Positions 1-8,589 are shown, numbered from the stretch's first letter. The stretch is 36,593 bases of DNA from an uncultured Olsenella sp. (GCA_900314575.1 OMVS01000013.1:1-36593); one strand, 5' to 3'. The notes: generated from the sequence alone by a model not told the origin. Translations and numbers: made by a program.

Positions 1-68
1 TCCGCGCGCCGGGCCTTGCGCCCGGTCGCCTTCTTGCTCGCAAGGTGCTTGCCCTTAGGCTTTGCCAC
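1..68 (-). CDS. N-terminal fragment of an unknown basic protein, cut by the window edge
   Basis: Reading the minus strand, a GTG codon at 68-66 is preceded by AAGGGG at 80-75 with a 6-nt gap, a good ribosome site. The frame stays open to the window edge for 22 codons and gives a start very rich in lysine and arginine (begins MAKPKGKHLASKK). A short Lys/Arg head like this is common before a first membrane segment or on nucleic-acid-binding proteins, but too little is visible to choose. I do not recognise the gene. The call rests on the ribosome site and composition only. Confidence 0.5.
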   Translation of the reverse strand, partial: MAKPKGKHLASKKATGRKARRA

Positions 69-153
69 GATGAGCCCCTTAGGTCCGACTGTCGTCCGTG
101 CGCCCCCTGGGGGGGCCTGGTGTGTTCTGCTGCGTTTGGGGTGGGGCGAGAGC

Positions 154-177
154 CCCGGCTGCCGCGAGGCAGCCGGG
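154..177. terminator. Perfect 10-bp hairpin with GCGA tetraloop
   Basis: CCCGGCTGCC (154-163) pairs perfectly with GGCAGCCGGG (168-177) around a GCGA loop of the GNRA class. There is no U-run on either side, so it may be a terminator of the GC-only kind or part of a structured RNA. Confidence 0.4.
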
Positions 178-276
178 TAAGATTCTAAGGCTTCGGACGC
201 CCGTGCGGGAGGCTCTCACAGAGACTGAAGAAACCGAGAAGGGCCGCGGGGCCGCGAAGGGGGCGGCGACAGAAGA

Positions 277-307
277 GGCGGGCGGCCACGTCCGTGTGCC
301 GCCCGCC
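277..307. terminator. 10-bp GC hairpin, possible terminator
   Basis: GGCGGGCGGC (277-286) pairs with GCCGCCCGCC (298-307), with a further CAC/GTG pairing inside the loop. On the plus strand the stem is followed by a T-rich stretch (CTCTGTTACGTTT), on the minus strand by CTCTTCTGTC, so it could stop transcription either way. Confidence 0.4.
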
Positions 308-555
308 CTCTGTTACGTTTCTAGGCTCGGGTTGCTCGAGTCCCGGTCGCCTGCACATCCGAGATCTGCGTCTCGTGATGGTCGCTCGCAGCTCCCGTCT
401 CAGCACCTCCGGGCCGCTCCTGAGCCCTTTGGACTCCCCTCCTCAGCTCGTGCCGCCCCGCAGGTACGGCGACTTGCTATGGAAAGCTCGCCTTCGTGCG
501 AGCAACGCGACTCAAGTCTCAGCTTTCTCAAGTAGGATTCGGACAGTCGAAAGAA

Positions 556-687
556 GCGCGCCTGCCCTCGGAACCACTTGTCGCTCGTCTGAGCTGGGGG
601 AAGACCGGGGCACTCACGCGAGAGTCTGCCGCCGGAAGAGACCTTAGGCGTCCTCGGGCAGGCGCGCGCTAGAACACTCGTCTGAGC
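556..687. repeat. 12-bp inverted repeat with an interleaved 11-bp direct repeat
   Basis: GCGCGCCTGCCC (556-567) is the exact reverse complement of GGGCAGGCGCGC (656-667). The direct repeat CTCGTCTGAGC occurs at 584-594 and again at 677-687, so one copy lies inside the inverted repeat and one just outside it. No gene explains this arrangement. Confidence 0.55.
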
Positions 688-777
688 CCATCGGACAACA
701 CCTCCTAGGTCTGCCGCCCACCGGGCGGACAACCGATTGGTCAACTACATTCTGCCCGTACGACGGGTCGAAGCCCC

Positions 778-794
778 CCGCCCGGGGCGGGCGG
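778..794 (-). terminator. Hairpin downstream of the 819-1220 gene
   Basis: CCGCCC (778-783) and GGGCGG (789-794) pair across GGGGC, starting 25 bp past the stop codon of the minus-strand gene. It has no real U-run. A second GC hairpin (714-719 with 723-728) follows. Placement suggests termination; strength is uncertain. Confidence 0.35.
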
Positions 795-818
795 TCCGGT
801 TTCGTCGCCGGACGGCCA

Positions 819-1220
819 TCAGATGTACTCGACCTCCTCGTAGCCGTCGTCCGGCAGGTAGATGCCGGGGTTGCCCTCCCAGGCGACGACGCCGTCCACG
901 ATGAGCCTCTCCAGCCCCTCGGTGTGCTCGCAGACCTTCGCGACCGACGGAGCCGCATGGTGGACGTGGTCCGACTCGAACTGGATCTCGACGATCCTGC
1001 GCGGGCGGATGGGGTAGCCGTCGTCGGTGCGGTCCGCGATCGGCGTTATCTCGAGCCCCATGATGTTGGTGACGGTGCGCTTCTCGTCGTCCTCCTCGAA
1101 GTCCGCGCTGGCCTCCTCCACGAAGGTCGAGAGCCGCGCGTGAGAGGTCGAGTGGAACGAGTCCTGCGCGGTCACATAGGTGTCGATGACCCCGTCGTTG
1201 TAGATGAGCGTGACCTTCAT
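819..1220 (-). CDS. Unknown small cytoplasmic protein, 133 residues
   Basis: The ATG at 1220 follows AAAGGGGAAG at a good distance, and the frame ends in TGA at 819. The protein is acidic and soluble, with no signal peptide or membrane segment. It reads as short beta strands: a YNDG turn near residue 9, then a central region with MGLEITPIADRTDDG, then a C-terminal acidic end (YEEVEYI). Three histidines sit close together near residue 87 (DHVHHA), which could bind metal, but I do not recognise a family. It is separated from the TetR gene upstream by about 150 bp, so it may have its own promoter. Reality of the gene is well supported by its start site and even composition; function is unknown. 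Confidence 0.75.
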   Translation of the reverse strand: MKVTLIYNDGVIDTYVTAQDSFHSTSHARLSTFVEEASADFEEDDEKRTVTNIMGLEITPIADRTDDGYPIRPRRIVEIQFESDHVHHAAPSVAKVCEHTEGLERLIVDGVVAWEGNPGIYLPDDGYEEVEYI

Positions 1221-1371
1221 GTGCTTCCCCTTTCGGCCGAGGACGTGCTGAACCGACGGGGCGATGATACTTCAGGGCGCGCCTCCCCCCGCCCACGCAT
1301 CCGCCACCATTCCGCGCACCTCGCCGAAGGGGGCCCGAAGGCGCACGGCGGCGGCGCGCCGCCGGACCCGA

Positions 1372-2124
1372 CTACCGCACGACGGCGTCCACGCCGCCGC
1401 ACTCGCCCGCGAGCACCTTGGAGGCCCCGCTCACGAGGCACGCCAGCCCGGCGTTTATCTCGTCGATGCCGATGTCTCCGTACTCGCCGTTGATCCAGGA
1501 GCTGTAGGTGCCCAGCAGGCCCGAGGAGATGTAGTCCGCCACCATGAGCGTGCGCGCGGCGTTGTCCGCGTACTCCCTCACCAGGAAGTCCTTGATCTGG
1601 CTGCGGACACGTCCCTTGAGCGGGCCAGTGAAGGCGGAGAGGCTCTGGGACTCCATGAGCTTCTGCACGAGGTCGCGGTTGTCCTGGATGAAGCCGCTGA
1701 TCTGTTGCAGGACCGGCATGGGGTCCTCCACGAAGGAGAGGTCCATGACCTGCTCGACCAGGTTGGAGAGGGTCTCGGCGAGGGAGTCCATCAGCTGGTT
1801 CATCAGGGCCTCTATGCTCGAGAAGTGCGCGTAGAAGGTGCCCCTGTTGAGGTCTGCCCTGCGGGTGACATCGGTCACCGTGATCTTGTCGTAGGGCTTC
1901 TCCGCAAGGAGCTGCACGAAGGCCTCCTCGAGCAGGCGGATGGAGCGCTCCGCGTTGCGGTTGCGGGCGCGGGGCCTCGGCTTGTCCGCCGTCTCCCCGG
2001 CCCTTGCTGCGCCCGCCCCGGAGGCGGCGACGCGCGCGCCCCCGTCCGCGTGCGACCGGGCGGCGGACCTCACCGCAGCGAACGACCTCTCGAGACCCGC
2101 AATGCTGACCGCGTCCTCAGACAT
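1372..2124 (-). CDS. TetR/AcrR-family transcriptional regulator
   Basis: The DNA-binding domain is clear: a first helix around residues 58-75, then the helix-turn-helix at about 81-103 (KITVTDVTRRADLNRGTFYAHF), the classic TetR pattern with GTFYxHF. The rest is an all-helical ligand domain. The first 55 residues are an odd Ala/Gly/Arg-rich extension with no domain, unusual because most TetR proteins begin about ten residues before helix 1. I chose ATG 2124 because GGAGGGGAAGG lies just upstream; an upstream GTG at 2193 has no ribosome site. The gene is divergent from an MMPL transporter and heptad-repeat protein, so it most likely represses that pair and itself. The ligand is unknown. Confidence 0.88.
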   Translation of the reverse strand: MSEDAVSIAGLERSFAAVRSAARSHADGGARVAASGAGAARAGETADKPRPRARNRNAERSIRLLEEAFVQLLAEKPYDKITVTDVTRRADLNRGTFYAHFSSIEALMNQLMDSLAETLSNLVEQVMDLSFVEDPMPVLQQISGFIQDNRDLVQKLMESQSLSAFTGPLKGRVRSQIKDFLVREYADNAARTLMVADYISSGLLGTYSSWINGEYGDIGIDEINAGLACLVSGASKVLAGECGGVDAVVR

Positions 2125-2260
2125 GGTCCCGCCTTCCCCTCCGACGAGGCGCGCCCCCCGGCGCGACCCCTGCTCCTTCACAGGAACGGACACTTACAGC
2201 CCACAGTGTCGGTACGTACACATATCGGCGGCGACTGATCGTTTCTTCCGTTCTCGAACA

Positions 2261-2290
2261 ATTCTACCCACAAAACGGAAAAATGTACAA
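2261..2290 (-). promoter_or_regulatory. Promoter for the TetR gene
   Basis: On the minus strand, TTGTAC (2290-2285) is followed after 18 bp by TAGAAT (2266-2261), a good -35/-10 pair. The -35 hexamer is part of the left arm of the inverted repeat at 2284-2325, so a repressor bound there would block this promoter. Confidence 0.55.
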
Positions 2291-2325
2291 GTGTCGAATA
2301 TGCCACGTGTGGCTATGTTTGTACA
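2284..2325. promoter_or_regulatory. Candidate TetR operator: nested inverted repeats
   Basis: TGTACAA (2284-2290) and TTGTACA (2319-2325) are exact reverse complements. Between them GCCAC (2302-2306) and GTGGC (2309-2313) form a second inverted repeat with a 2-bp centre. A GTGTCG word just right of the left arm (2291-2296) recurs at 2206-2211 beside the palindrome GTACGTAC (2212-2219), perhaps a second site. Position between the two divergent genes makes it the best operator candidate for the TetR protein. Binding is inference. Confidence 0.5.
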
Positions 2326-2433
2326 GGTGGTTTGATTTCAGGACCGATAAGGCCCCTCTGGAGCACGTGGCCTCCGACATGGTCCGACAGGGTCGGCAGG
2401 GACCCTCTGGTAGGTCAGGAAAGGAAGGAACCG

Positions 2434-4551
2434 ATGGAGAAACTCTTCAGGGGGGTGCTCAGGCACCGCGTGGTCGTGCTCTGCGTCTTCCTCGCGCTGA
2501 CGCTGGTGAACCTCGCCTGCATCCCGCGGGTGGTGATCGACGCCAACATGAGCGACTACCTCCCGACGAGCGCCAAATCGTCCCAGGACCTCACGCTCAT
2601 GAAGGACGTCTACGGAAACGACATCCCCGACGCCCGCATCTACGTGACGGGCATCTCCCAGCCGGAGGCGGAGAGGTTCGCGGACGAGCTCAAGGACGAG
2701 GACGCGGTCGTCTCAGTCTCCTGGCTCGGCAGCCAGGTCAACCTCGACGAGCCGATGGAGGTCCAGGACCAGGACACCATCAAGGACTGGTACGACGGCG
2801 ACGGCTACCTCTTCCAGGCGGTGCTCTCCTCCGAGGCCGACCAGGCCGAGGTCGACCACATCCGCGCCATCGCGCAGGGCCTCGACGGCGCGCAGGGCGT
2901 CTACATCGACGGCTCGGCTGTCTCAGACGCAGCCAACCTCGCCTCCATCAACACCGACATGACCAAGATCATGGCGATCGCGGTTGTGGTCGTCTTCCTC
3001 ATCGTGATGCTCAACACCACGAGCTACCTGCACCCCGTCGTGATGCTCCTCACCATAGGCATCGCGATCGTCCTCAACATGGGCACCAACATCTTCCGCG
3101 GCACGATCTCCTCGATCACGCAGCTCGTGGCCTCGGTGCTGCAGCTCGCGGTGTCGATGGACTACTCGATCGTGCTCCTCACCAACTTCGGGCGCTGCCG
3201 CGAGCACACGGACGACCAATTCGAGGCCATGGTCGAGGCCATGACCAAGTCGTTCCCGGTCATCCTCTCCTCGGCGGCCGTCACGTTCTTCGGGTTCCTC
3301 TCGCTCGCCGCCATGCAGTTCCTGATCGGCGCCGACATGGGCATCGCGCTCGCCAAGGGCATCGTGTGCTCGTTCTTCTCCATCACGCTGCTCATGCCCT
3401 GCGTCCTCTACATGATGCGCAACCTGGTGGAGAGGACCACGCACAGGCCGTTCATCAAGTCCTTCAAGCGGATGTCGCTCGTCTGCCACCGCTTCGCCGT
3501 GCCCGCCCTCGTCATCGCCCTCGTCTGCACGGTGCCGGCGCTCCTCGCCTCTAGCTCCGTGAGCTTCACCTACGGCTCCAGCTCCAACATCTCGGCGACC
3601 TCGCAGGTCAAGCTCGACGGCGACGTGATCGACAAGGCCTTCGGGCAGTCCCAGACCTGGGCCATCATGGTGCCCGAGGGCCGCTGGTCGGACGAGAACG
3701 CCCTCGTCGACGACCTCAAGGGCCTACCCACGACCAAGAGCGTGCTCTCCTACGGCACGGTCGCGAGCTCCGCGCTGCCCTCCGAGCTGGGCGACGAGTC
3801 CGAGGTCAAGCAGCTCCTGAGCGGCGGCTTCAGCCGCATCGTGCTCACCTCCAAGATCCCGGACGAATCCAAGGGGGCCTTCGACCTGGTGGACACCGTG
3901 CGCAGGATCTGCTCGGAGCACTACGGCGACGACTACCACCTGGTGGGCAACGCCGTGAGCTACTACGACATCCGCTCGGTCACCACCTCCGACAACCTCA
4001 CCGTCAAGCTGGCCTCCATGCTCGCCATCGGCGCGGTCCTGCTCGTGATGTTCAAGTCCGTCTCCATCCCCGTCCTGCTCATCGCGGCCATCGAGGTCTC
4101 GATCTGGATCAACGAGGCGGTGCCCTACTTCACCGGGGAGACCATCAACTTCGTCGCCTTCCTCGTGATCGACGCGGTGCAGCTCGGCGCGGCCGTCGAC
4201 TACGCGATCATCTACACCGAGGAGTACCTCGCCAGGCGGCGGCGCATGGGCAAGCGCGAGGCCTCCGTCACCGCGATCGAGCACACCGCGCAGCCGATCA
4301 TGACCTCGAGCTCCATCCTCATCCTCGCCTGCCTCGGCATCTACCTCTCCGTGAGCAGCCCGATGATCTCGCAGGTAGGCATGCTCATCGCCCGCGGAGC
4401 CCTCATCTCCGTCGTCGAGATCTTCTTCGTGCTCCCGCTGCTCTTCGAGGTCTTCGACTGGGTGGTCAGGCACACGAGCTACAAGATCGGCTTCCTCGTC
4501 GAGGACAAGGGACCCAAGGACGCAGACCAGGCGCCGGAGGCCGCGCGCTAG
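2434..4551 (+). CDS. MMPL-type RND transporter
   Basis: A 705-residue membrane protein of the RND superfamily, MMPL branch, expected to export a lipid-like or drug substrate using the proton gradient. The layout is doubled: a first membrane helix at about 11-30, an outside domain to about 170, then a cluster of helices. After a second outside domain the pattern repeats in the C-terminal half. The proton-relay region of each half is visible as MDYS (242-245) and VDYA (588-591). I chose ATG 2434 because GGAAGGAACCG sits directly upstream; the longer frame from 2332 has no ribosome site and adds non-membrane sequence. It is followed 82 bp later by a secreted heptad-repeat protein and is divergent from a TetR regulator. 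The substrate cannot be told from sequence. Confidence 0.92.
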   Translation: MEKLFRGVLRHRVVVLCVFLALTLVNLACIPRVVIDANMSDYLPTSAKSSQDLTLMKDVYGNDIPDARIYVTGISQPEAERFADELKDEDAVVSVSWLGSQVNLDEPMEVQDQDTIKDWYDGDGYLFQAVLSSEADQAEVDHIRAIAQGLDGAQGVYIDGSAVSDAANLASINTDMTKIMAIAVVVVFLIVMLNTTSYLHPVVMLLTIGIAIVLNMGTNIFRGTISSITQLVASVLQLAVSMDYSIVLLTNFGRCREHTDDQFEAMVEAMTKSFPVILSSAAVTFFGFLSLAAMQFLIGADMGIALAKGIVCSFFSITLLMPCVLYMMRNLVERTTHRPFIKSFKRMSLVCHRFAVPALVIALVCTVPALLASSSVSFTYGSSSNISATSQVKLDGDVIDKAFGQSQTWAIMVPEGRWSDENALVDDLKGLPTTKSVLSYGTVASSALPSELGDESEVKQLLSGGFSRIVLTSKIPDESKGAFDLVDTVRRICSEHYGDDYHLVGNAVSYYDIRSVTTSDNLTVKLASMLAIGAVLLVMFKSVSIPVLLIAAIEVSIWINEAVPYFTGETINFVAFLVIDAVQLGAAVDYAIIYTEEYLARRRRMGKREASVTAIEHTAQPIMTSSSILILACLGIYLSVSSPMISQVGMLIARGALISVVEIFFVLPLLFEVFDWVVRHTSYKIGFLVEDKGPKDADQAPEAAR

Positions 4552-4633
4552 CGCGCCCCCAGGCCCGCGCACGGCAGCCCCGGGCGCGCGGCGCACACGA
4601 CAGCAACATGACCCCGAAACGGAGTGATTCAAG

Positions 4634-7600
4634 ATGACCAGCAGGAACGGCAGGAAGATGCAGGAGCTCTCGGGCGTCCCCAGCCTCGGCAGGAGGATCG
4701 CGGCCGGCGCCATCACGGCGGCGCTCGGCCTCTCCATGAGCGTCCCCTACGGCGCCGTCGAGGCGCTCGCCGAGGAGGCCACGACGGGCCCCTCCGACGC
4801 ATCGAGCCAGGACGGCAGCGCCAGCCAGTCCGCCAAGAACGAGATCGTCTACACCAAGACCGACGTCTCCGGCGCGAGCCAGGGCGTCTACGTGGTCAAC
4901 TCCTTCGACACCACGGACGCCGTCGACGTCTCCGACCCCGGCACCTACACCAGCGTCAAGAACCTCTCGACCTCCCAGCAGCTGACGAACGAGGGCGGCT
5001 CGGTCCAGCTCACCACCACGGCCGACAAGCCCTTCTACTACCAGGGCGACCTCGACTCCACGACCGCGCTCCCCTGGAAGGTGAGCCTCACCTACACGCT
5101 CGACGGCAAGCAGGTCTCGCCCGACGACCTCGCGGGCAAGAGCGGCAAGCTCGACATCGAGCTCAAGGTCGAGGGCGCAGACGACGACTCCGCCACCGCG
5201 GACTTCGCCAAGAGCTTCCTGCTGCAGGCGCAGGGCACCTTCCCCAAGGCGAACTTCAGGCTCGACGAGGCGCAAGACGCCACGACGGCCGAGGTCGGCA
5301 GCAACACCCTCGTCACCTACCTGGTGCTGCCCGGCTCGGACGGCGACTACCACATCACCGGCGACGCCCAGGACTTCACGTACGACGGCTGGCAGATAAG
5401 CGCGATGCCCCTCTCGCTCGCCATCGACGTGAACGACTACGACACCTCCGAGCTCACCGACGCCACGAGCGAGCTCGAGAGCGGCGTCGGCAAGCTCAAC
5501 GACGGTGGCAAGTCGCTCGCGGCCGCCCTCGGCCTCATCAACGACGGGGCCGGCAGCGCGAGCGAGGGCTCGGCGTCCCTGGCCTCCGGGGCGTCGTCCG
5601 CCAAGGGCGGGTCGGCGGCGCTCGCCGAGGGCGCGGCCGAGCTCAAGGGCGGCACGGCATCCGCCGTCTCCGGCACGGCGCAGCTCGCCGCCGGGTCGGC
5701 CACGCTCACCCAGGGCGCCGGCTCCCTCGCCAGCGGGCTCTCTCAGCTCCAGGCCCAGGGCACGAGCCCCGTTGCCCAGGGCGCGAGCGACCTCAAGGAC
5801 GGCACGGCCCAGGCGGTCGCCGGCACCGCCAGGCTCGCCGCGGGCGCGACCGAGCTCGCCTCGGGCACGAGCCAGCTCAAGGGTGGCGCCGCGGCGCTCA
5901 AGGCCAAGCTCCAGGACTCCCAGCAGGTGAGCCAGCTCAACCAGCTCAAGGAGGGCGCCGCGGCGGTCTCCGAGGGCACCAAGCAGCTGAGGAGCACCCT
6001 CGACTCCACGATACCGAGCATGCTCGGCTCCGCCAGCAAGAGCCTCGGCCAGATCTCCGGCCGCCTCGACACCATCGACGGCGAGGTGGCGACCCTCGAG
6101 GACCAGAGCTCCAAGGCGATGGAGACCGTCGGCGGCTACGCCACCAACGCCAACGATGACGGCTCCAAGGTCGCTCAGGACCTCCAGAAGCTCGGCTCCG
6201 ACCTCCAGGGCATCTCGGACGACCTCGGGTCCGCGGCGAAGTCCGCCCAGAGCGCGGCCGCGAGCGCCCAGGGCGCCGCGAAGACGGCGCAGGCGGCCGC
6301 CAGCGCCCAGGGCGACGTCTCCGGCAGCGCCTCCGCGGCCGCCACGTCCGCCGGCGCCGCCGCCTCTGACATCAGCGCCGCCAGCTCGCAGCTCCAGGGC
6401 CTGCTCTCCGACCCGACCCTGACCGACGCGCAGAAGGCCGCCATCCAGAGCGCCCAGGGCTCGCTGGGCTCCGCGCAGAAAAACGCGTCGAACGCCCAGA
6501 GCTCGGCCGAGAGCGCGGCCTCCGCGGCGGCCCCCGCGGCCGAGAAGATCGGCTCGGCGGCCCAGGGCATCGGAAGCGCGGCGAGCGAGATCGGCTCGGC
6601 GGCCCAGTCCGTCGGCTCGGCGGCCCAGGCGGCGAAGTCCGTATCCACCGACGCCCAGTCCTTCTCCAAGGACGCGGCCGCCCTTGCGCAGGACCTGCAG
6701 AACCTGCAGGCCAGCGCCGGCGGCATCTCCAGCATCACCCAGAGTGCGAGCGGCATCCTCGCCGAGTCCAGGGGCGTGGTCAATGACTCCAAGTCACTCG
6801 TGAGCGGCACGCAGCAGAGCCTCGCCCAGATGCAGACGTCCATGCCCGGGCAGCTCGACAAGCTCGCCGGCGGGGCGGAGCAGGTGAGCGACGGCGTGTC
6901 CCAGCTGGTGGGCAGTCTCACGCAGCAGACCGACGCCAGCGGCAACCCCACCCTGCTCGGCGCAGCGACCGCCCTCGCCGAGGGCGCGGAGAAGGTCGAC
7001 GGTGGCGCAAGCCAGCTCAAGGGCGGCATCGACACCCTCGGCTCGGGCGCGACCCAGCTCGACGACGGCGCCGCGAGGCTCGCGGCCGGCGCAAGCACCG
7101 TGGACGAGAAGGCCAAGGCAGCCGCGGCCGGCGCAGGCCAGCTCTCCCAGGGCGCCCAGGCGCTCGAGGCCGGCATCGACACGCTGCGCTCAGGCTCCAC
7201 GCAGCTCGACGACGGCGCCGCAAGGCTCGCGAGCGGCGCCTCGACGCTCGACGACGGCATGGGGACCCTCGCCGACGGCGCCGACACCCTCTCCAGCGGC
7301 CTCGCCACCCTCGCCGACGGCACCTCCCAGGCCTACGACGGCTCCAACACGCTCTCGGACGGCCTCCAGCAGCTCGCGGACTCCGTCGACGGCATGGACC
7401 AGAAGGTGCTCGACAAGCTGCAGGACACGATCGACGAGAAGCTGGGCCGGGGCTACAAGCTCCACTCCTTCGTCGACCCCGCCAACACCGACGTCAACGA
7501 GGTCGAGTTCGTCTACGTCGTCTCCGGCGTCTCGAAGCCGGACGACACGACTGGCGCGTCCTCGGACGACTCCGCGTCCACCTCGAGCGACCAGGGGGGC

Positions 7601-7657
7601 CAGTCGTTCCTCGACCGACTCGCCGCGCTCTTCTCCCATGACAGGCAGGACGACTAG
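4634..7657 (+). CDS. Large secreted Leu-x-x-Gly heptad-repeat protein (YhgE/Pip-like central region)
   Basis: A 1007-residue protein with a basic head, a hydrophobic segment at about 21-40 and an AxA-type site near residue 46, so it is probably exported. An N-terminal beta-rich domain runs to about 270. From about 275 to 930 it is dominated by heptads with Leu and Gly at fixed spacing (phrases such as ASGTSQLKGGAAAL), broken by an Ala/Ser/Gln-rich coiled-coil section around 530-690. This is the X-X-X-Leu-X-X-Gly repeat seen in YhgE/phage-infection-protein relatives. Unlike YhgE it has no C-terminal membrane cluster and ends in a Ser/Asp-rich tail, so it is probably not itself a transporter. 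It follows the MMPL gene, suggesting a periplasm- or wall-spanning partner for that exporter. Start: GGAG sits 10 nt upstream of the ATG. Confidence 0.85.
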   Translation: MTSRNGRKMQELSGVPSLGRRIAAGAITAALGLSMSVPYGAVEALAEEATTGPSDASSQDGSASQSAKNEIVYTKTDVSGASQGVYVVNSFDTTDAVDVSDPGTYTSVKNLSTSQQLTNEGGSVQLTTTADKPFYYQGDLDSTTALPWKVSLTYTLDGKQVSPDDLAGKSGKLDIELKVEGADDDSATADFAKSFLLQAQGTFPKANFRLDEAQDATTAEVGSNTLVTYLVLPGSDGDYHITGDAQDFTYDGWQISAMPLSLAIDVNDYDTSELTDATSELESGVGKLNDGGKSLAAALGLINDGAGSASEGSASLASGASSAKGGSAALAEGAAELKGGTASAVSGTAQLAAGSATLTQGAGSLASGLSQLQAQGTSPVAQGASDLKDGTAQAVAGTARLAAGATELASGTSQLKGGAAALKAKLQDSQQVSQLNQLKEGAAAVSEGTKQLRSTLDSTIPSMLGSASKSLGQISGRLDTIDGEVATLEDQSSKAMETVGGYATNANDDGSKVAQDLQKLGSDLQGISDDLGSAAKSAQSAAASAQGAAKTAQAAASAQGDVSGSASAAATSAGAAASDISAASSQLQGLLSDPTLTDAQKAAIQSAQGSLGSAQKNASNAQSSAESAASAAAPAAEKIGSAAQGIGSAASEIGSAAQSVGSAAQAAKSVSTDAQSFSKDAAALAQDLQNLQASAGGISSITQSASGILAESRGVVNDSKSLVSGTQQSLAQMQTSMPGQLDKLAGGAEQVSDGVSQLVGSLTQQTDASGNPTLLGAATALAEGAEKVDGGASQLKGGIDTLGSGATQLDDGAARLAAGASTVDEKAKAAAAGAGQLSQGAQALEAGIDTLRSGSTQLDDGAARLASGASTLDDGMGTLADGADTLSSGLATLADGTSQAYDGSNTLSDGLQQLADSVDGMDQKVLDKLQDTIDEKLGRGYKLHSFVDPANTDVNEVEFVYVVSGVSKPDDTTGASSDDSASTSSDQGGQSFLDRLAALFSHDRQDD

Positions 7658-7676
7658 CCTCGCCTGACGCGCGGCC

Positions 7677-8537
7677 CTAGCGCCTCCTGAGCACCAGGTA
7701 GGCGTTGAGGGAGCCCGTCCGGCCGTCGGAGCGGAAGCGGTCTGCGACCTCGACCCCGCAGCCGAGGTCGCAGACCAGGGCGTCCACCTCGTCTCCGGAG
7801 AAGCTGTGGCAGTAGCGCCAGGCGCCGGGCACCCCCTGCCACCCGAGCAGGTAGTCGCCCTCGCCGAGCGACCCCGCGCCGAGGCCGAGCTCCGAGGCGG
7901 CCTCGGCGGTCGTGCGGCGAGCGCGCTCGGCGAGGCCGGCGTCGCTCATGAAGCGCCAGAGGGAGACGCAGCAGGTCCCTCCCGGCGCGAGGCGCGCTGC
8001 GAGCGCGCGCAGCAGCCGGAGGCGCGCCGCGAAGGTCGGCACGTGGTGCAGAAAGCCGAAGCAGGCGACGAGGTCCTGCTCGCCTGCGCCCCCGAGGGCG
8101 ACGTCCAGGGCGCAGGATGCGCGGTCGTCGAGGAGGGCGCAGACGAGGTCGGCGCCCACGAGCCTCGCCTCCCAGCCAGCGGGCGGCGCCCAGCCCCGCG
8201 CCAGCTCGGGGCAGGAGTCCACCCCCCGGTAGCGCACGGGCTCCCCGGGAAGCTCGTCTGCGAGGAAGCGCGCGAGGCGGAGGTTGCCGCAGGCGACGTC
8301 GAGCACCCGGAGCGGGCCCGCGCCCAGCGCGCCGGCGGCCAGGCCCGCGTCCGCGAGGCAGCGCCGCCACCCCGGCCAGGGCGATCGGCGCGTAGAGGAG
8401 AAGGACGTCGCCTGCTCGCGGTAGAAGCGGGCGTTGACCTCGTCCATCAGCAGGGCGCAGTCGCGCCCCATGTCCCGCGCCGGCGCCCCGTCGCCACCCG
8501 CGCCGGGAGGCCGGCGCCCCTGTCTCTTCTCATCCAT
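7677..8537 (-). CDS. Trm9/ALKBH8-like SAM-dependent methyltransferase, probable tRNA wobble-uridine modifier
   Basis: A 286-residue class I methyltransferase. Motif I is VLDVACGN (78-85) and an acidic residue after strand 2 is D107 (GVDSC). Three features match the Trm9 family rather than generic methyltransferases: FSSTRRSPWPGW at 46-57 (yeast Trm9 has FSxTRxxPWP), a post-motif block LHHVPTFAARLRLLRALAARL ending in PGG (163-187), and a late RYCHSF (241-246) with an Asn-rich end. In yeast, Trm9 methylates cm5U34 made by Elongator to mcm5U34. Its divergent neighbour here is Elp3, the enzyme that makes cm5U34, which strongly supports the same role. No Trm112 partner gene is in the window. The ATG at 8537 lies 6 nt after TAGAAT, so the mRNA is probably leaderless; an internal Met at residue 23 or 31 is the alternative start. 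Confidence 0.75.
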   Translation of the reverse strand: MDEKRQGRRPPGAGGDGAPARDMGRDCALLMDEVNARFYREQATSFSSTRRSPWPGWRRCLADAGLAAGALGAGPLRVLDVACGNLRLARFLADELPGEPVRYRGVDSCPELARGWAPPAGWEARLVGADLVCALLDDRASCALDVALGGAGEQDLVACFGFLHHVPTFAARLRLLRALAARLAPGGTCCVSLWRFMSDAGLAERARRTTAEAASELGLGAGSLGEGDYLLGWQGVPGAWRYCHSFSGDEVDALVCDLGCGVEVADRFRSDGRTGSLNAYLVLRRR

Positions 8538-8543
8538 GAGGCG

Positions 8544-8549
8544 ATTCTA
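8544..8549 (-). promoter_or_regulatory. -10 element of the Trm9-like gene, leaderless start
   Basis: TAGAAT on the minus strand (8549-8544) ends 6 nt before the ATG at 8537, which places the transcription start at or next to the A of the start codon. No ribosome site is present. No clear -35 is visible. Confidence 0.55.
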
Positions 8550-8589
8550 GCAAGGCCGCGCCGGGCGTCGGGCCGGCACGTCCGGTCGC

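Larger units (their letters stand above)
69..818. other. 750-bp stretch without a convincing gene
   Basis: Long open frames exist on both strands here, but they have Arg/Ser/Pro-rich shadow composition, no ribosome site and no recognisable domain. I looked for tRNA T-arms, tmRNA ends, RNase P core motifs and T-box motifs on both strands and found none. The stretch holds several strong hairpins and a composite repeat, listed separately. The right end is downstream of the minus-strand gene at 819-1220; the left end is upstream of the minus-strand gene at 1-68, so that gene's promoter should lie here. An unknown structured RNA is possible. Confidence 0.5.

Noticed and set aside
320-350. A tRNA-like GGTTGCTCGAGTCCC word
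   Set aside because: No five-pair T stem, no acceptor stem and no anticodon arm can be built around it on either strand.
98-744. Open frames in the 69-818 stretch as possible genes
   Set aside because: None has a ribosome site, a domain or gene-like amino-acid use.
2332-2433. Longer start for the MMPL transporter
   Set aside because: The extra 34 codons have no ribosome site and lie over the operator region; ATG 2434 has GGAAGGAA directly upstream.
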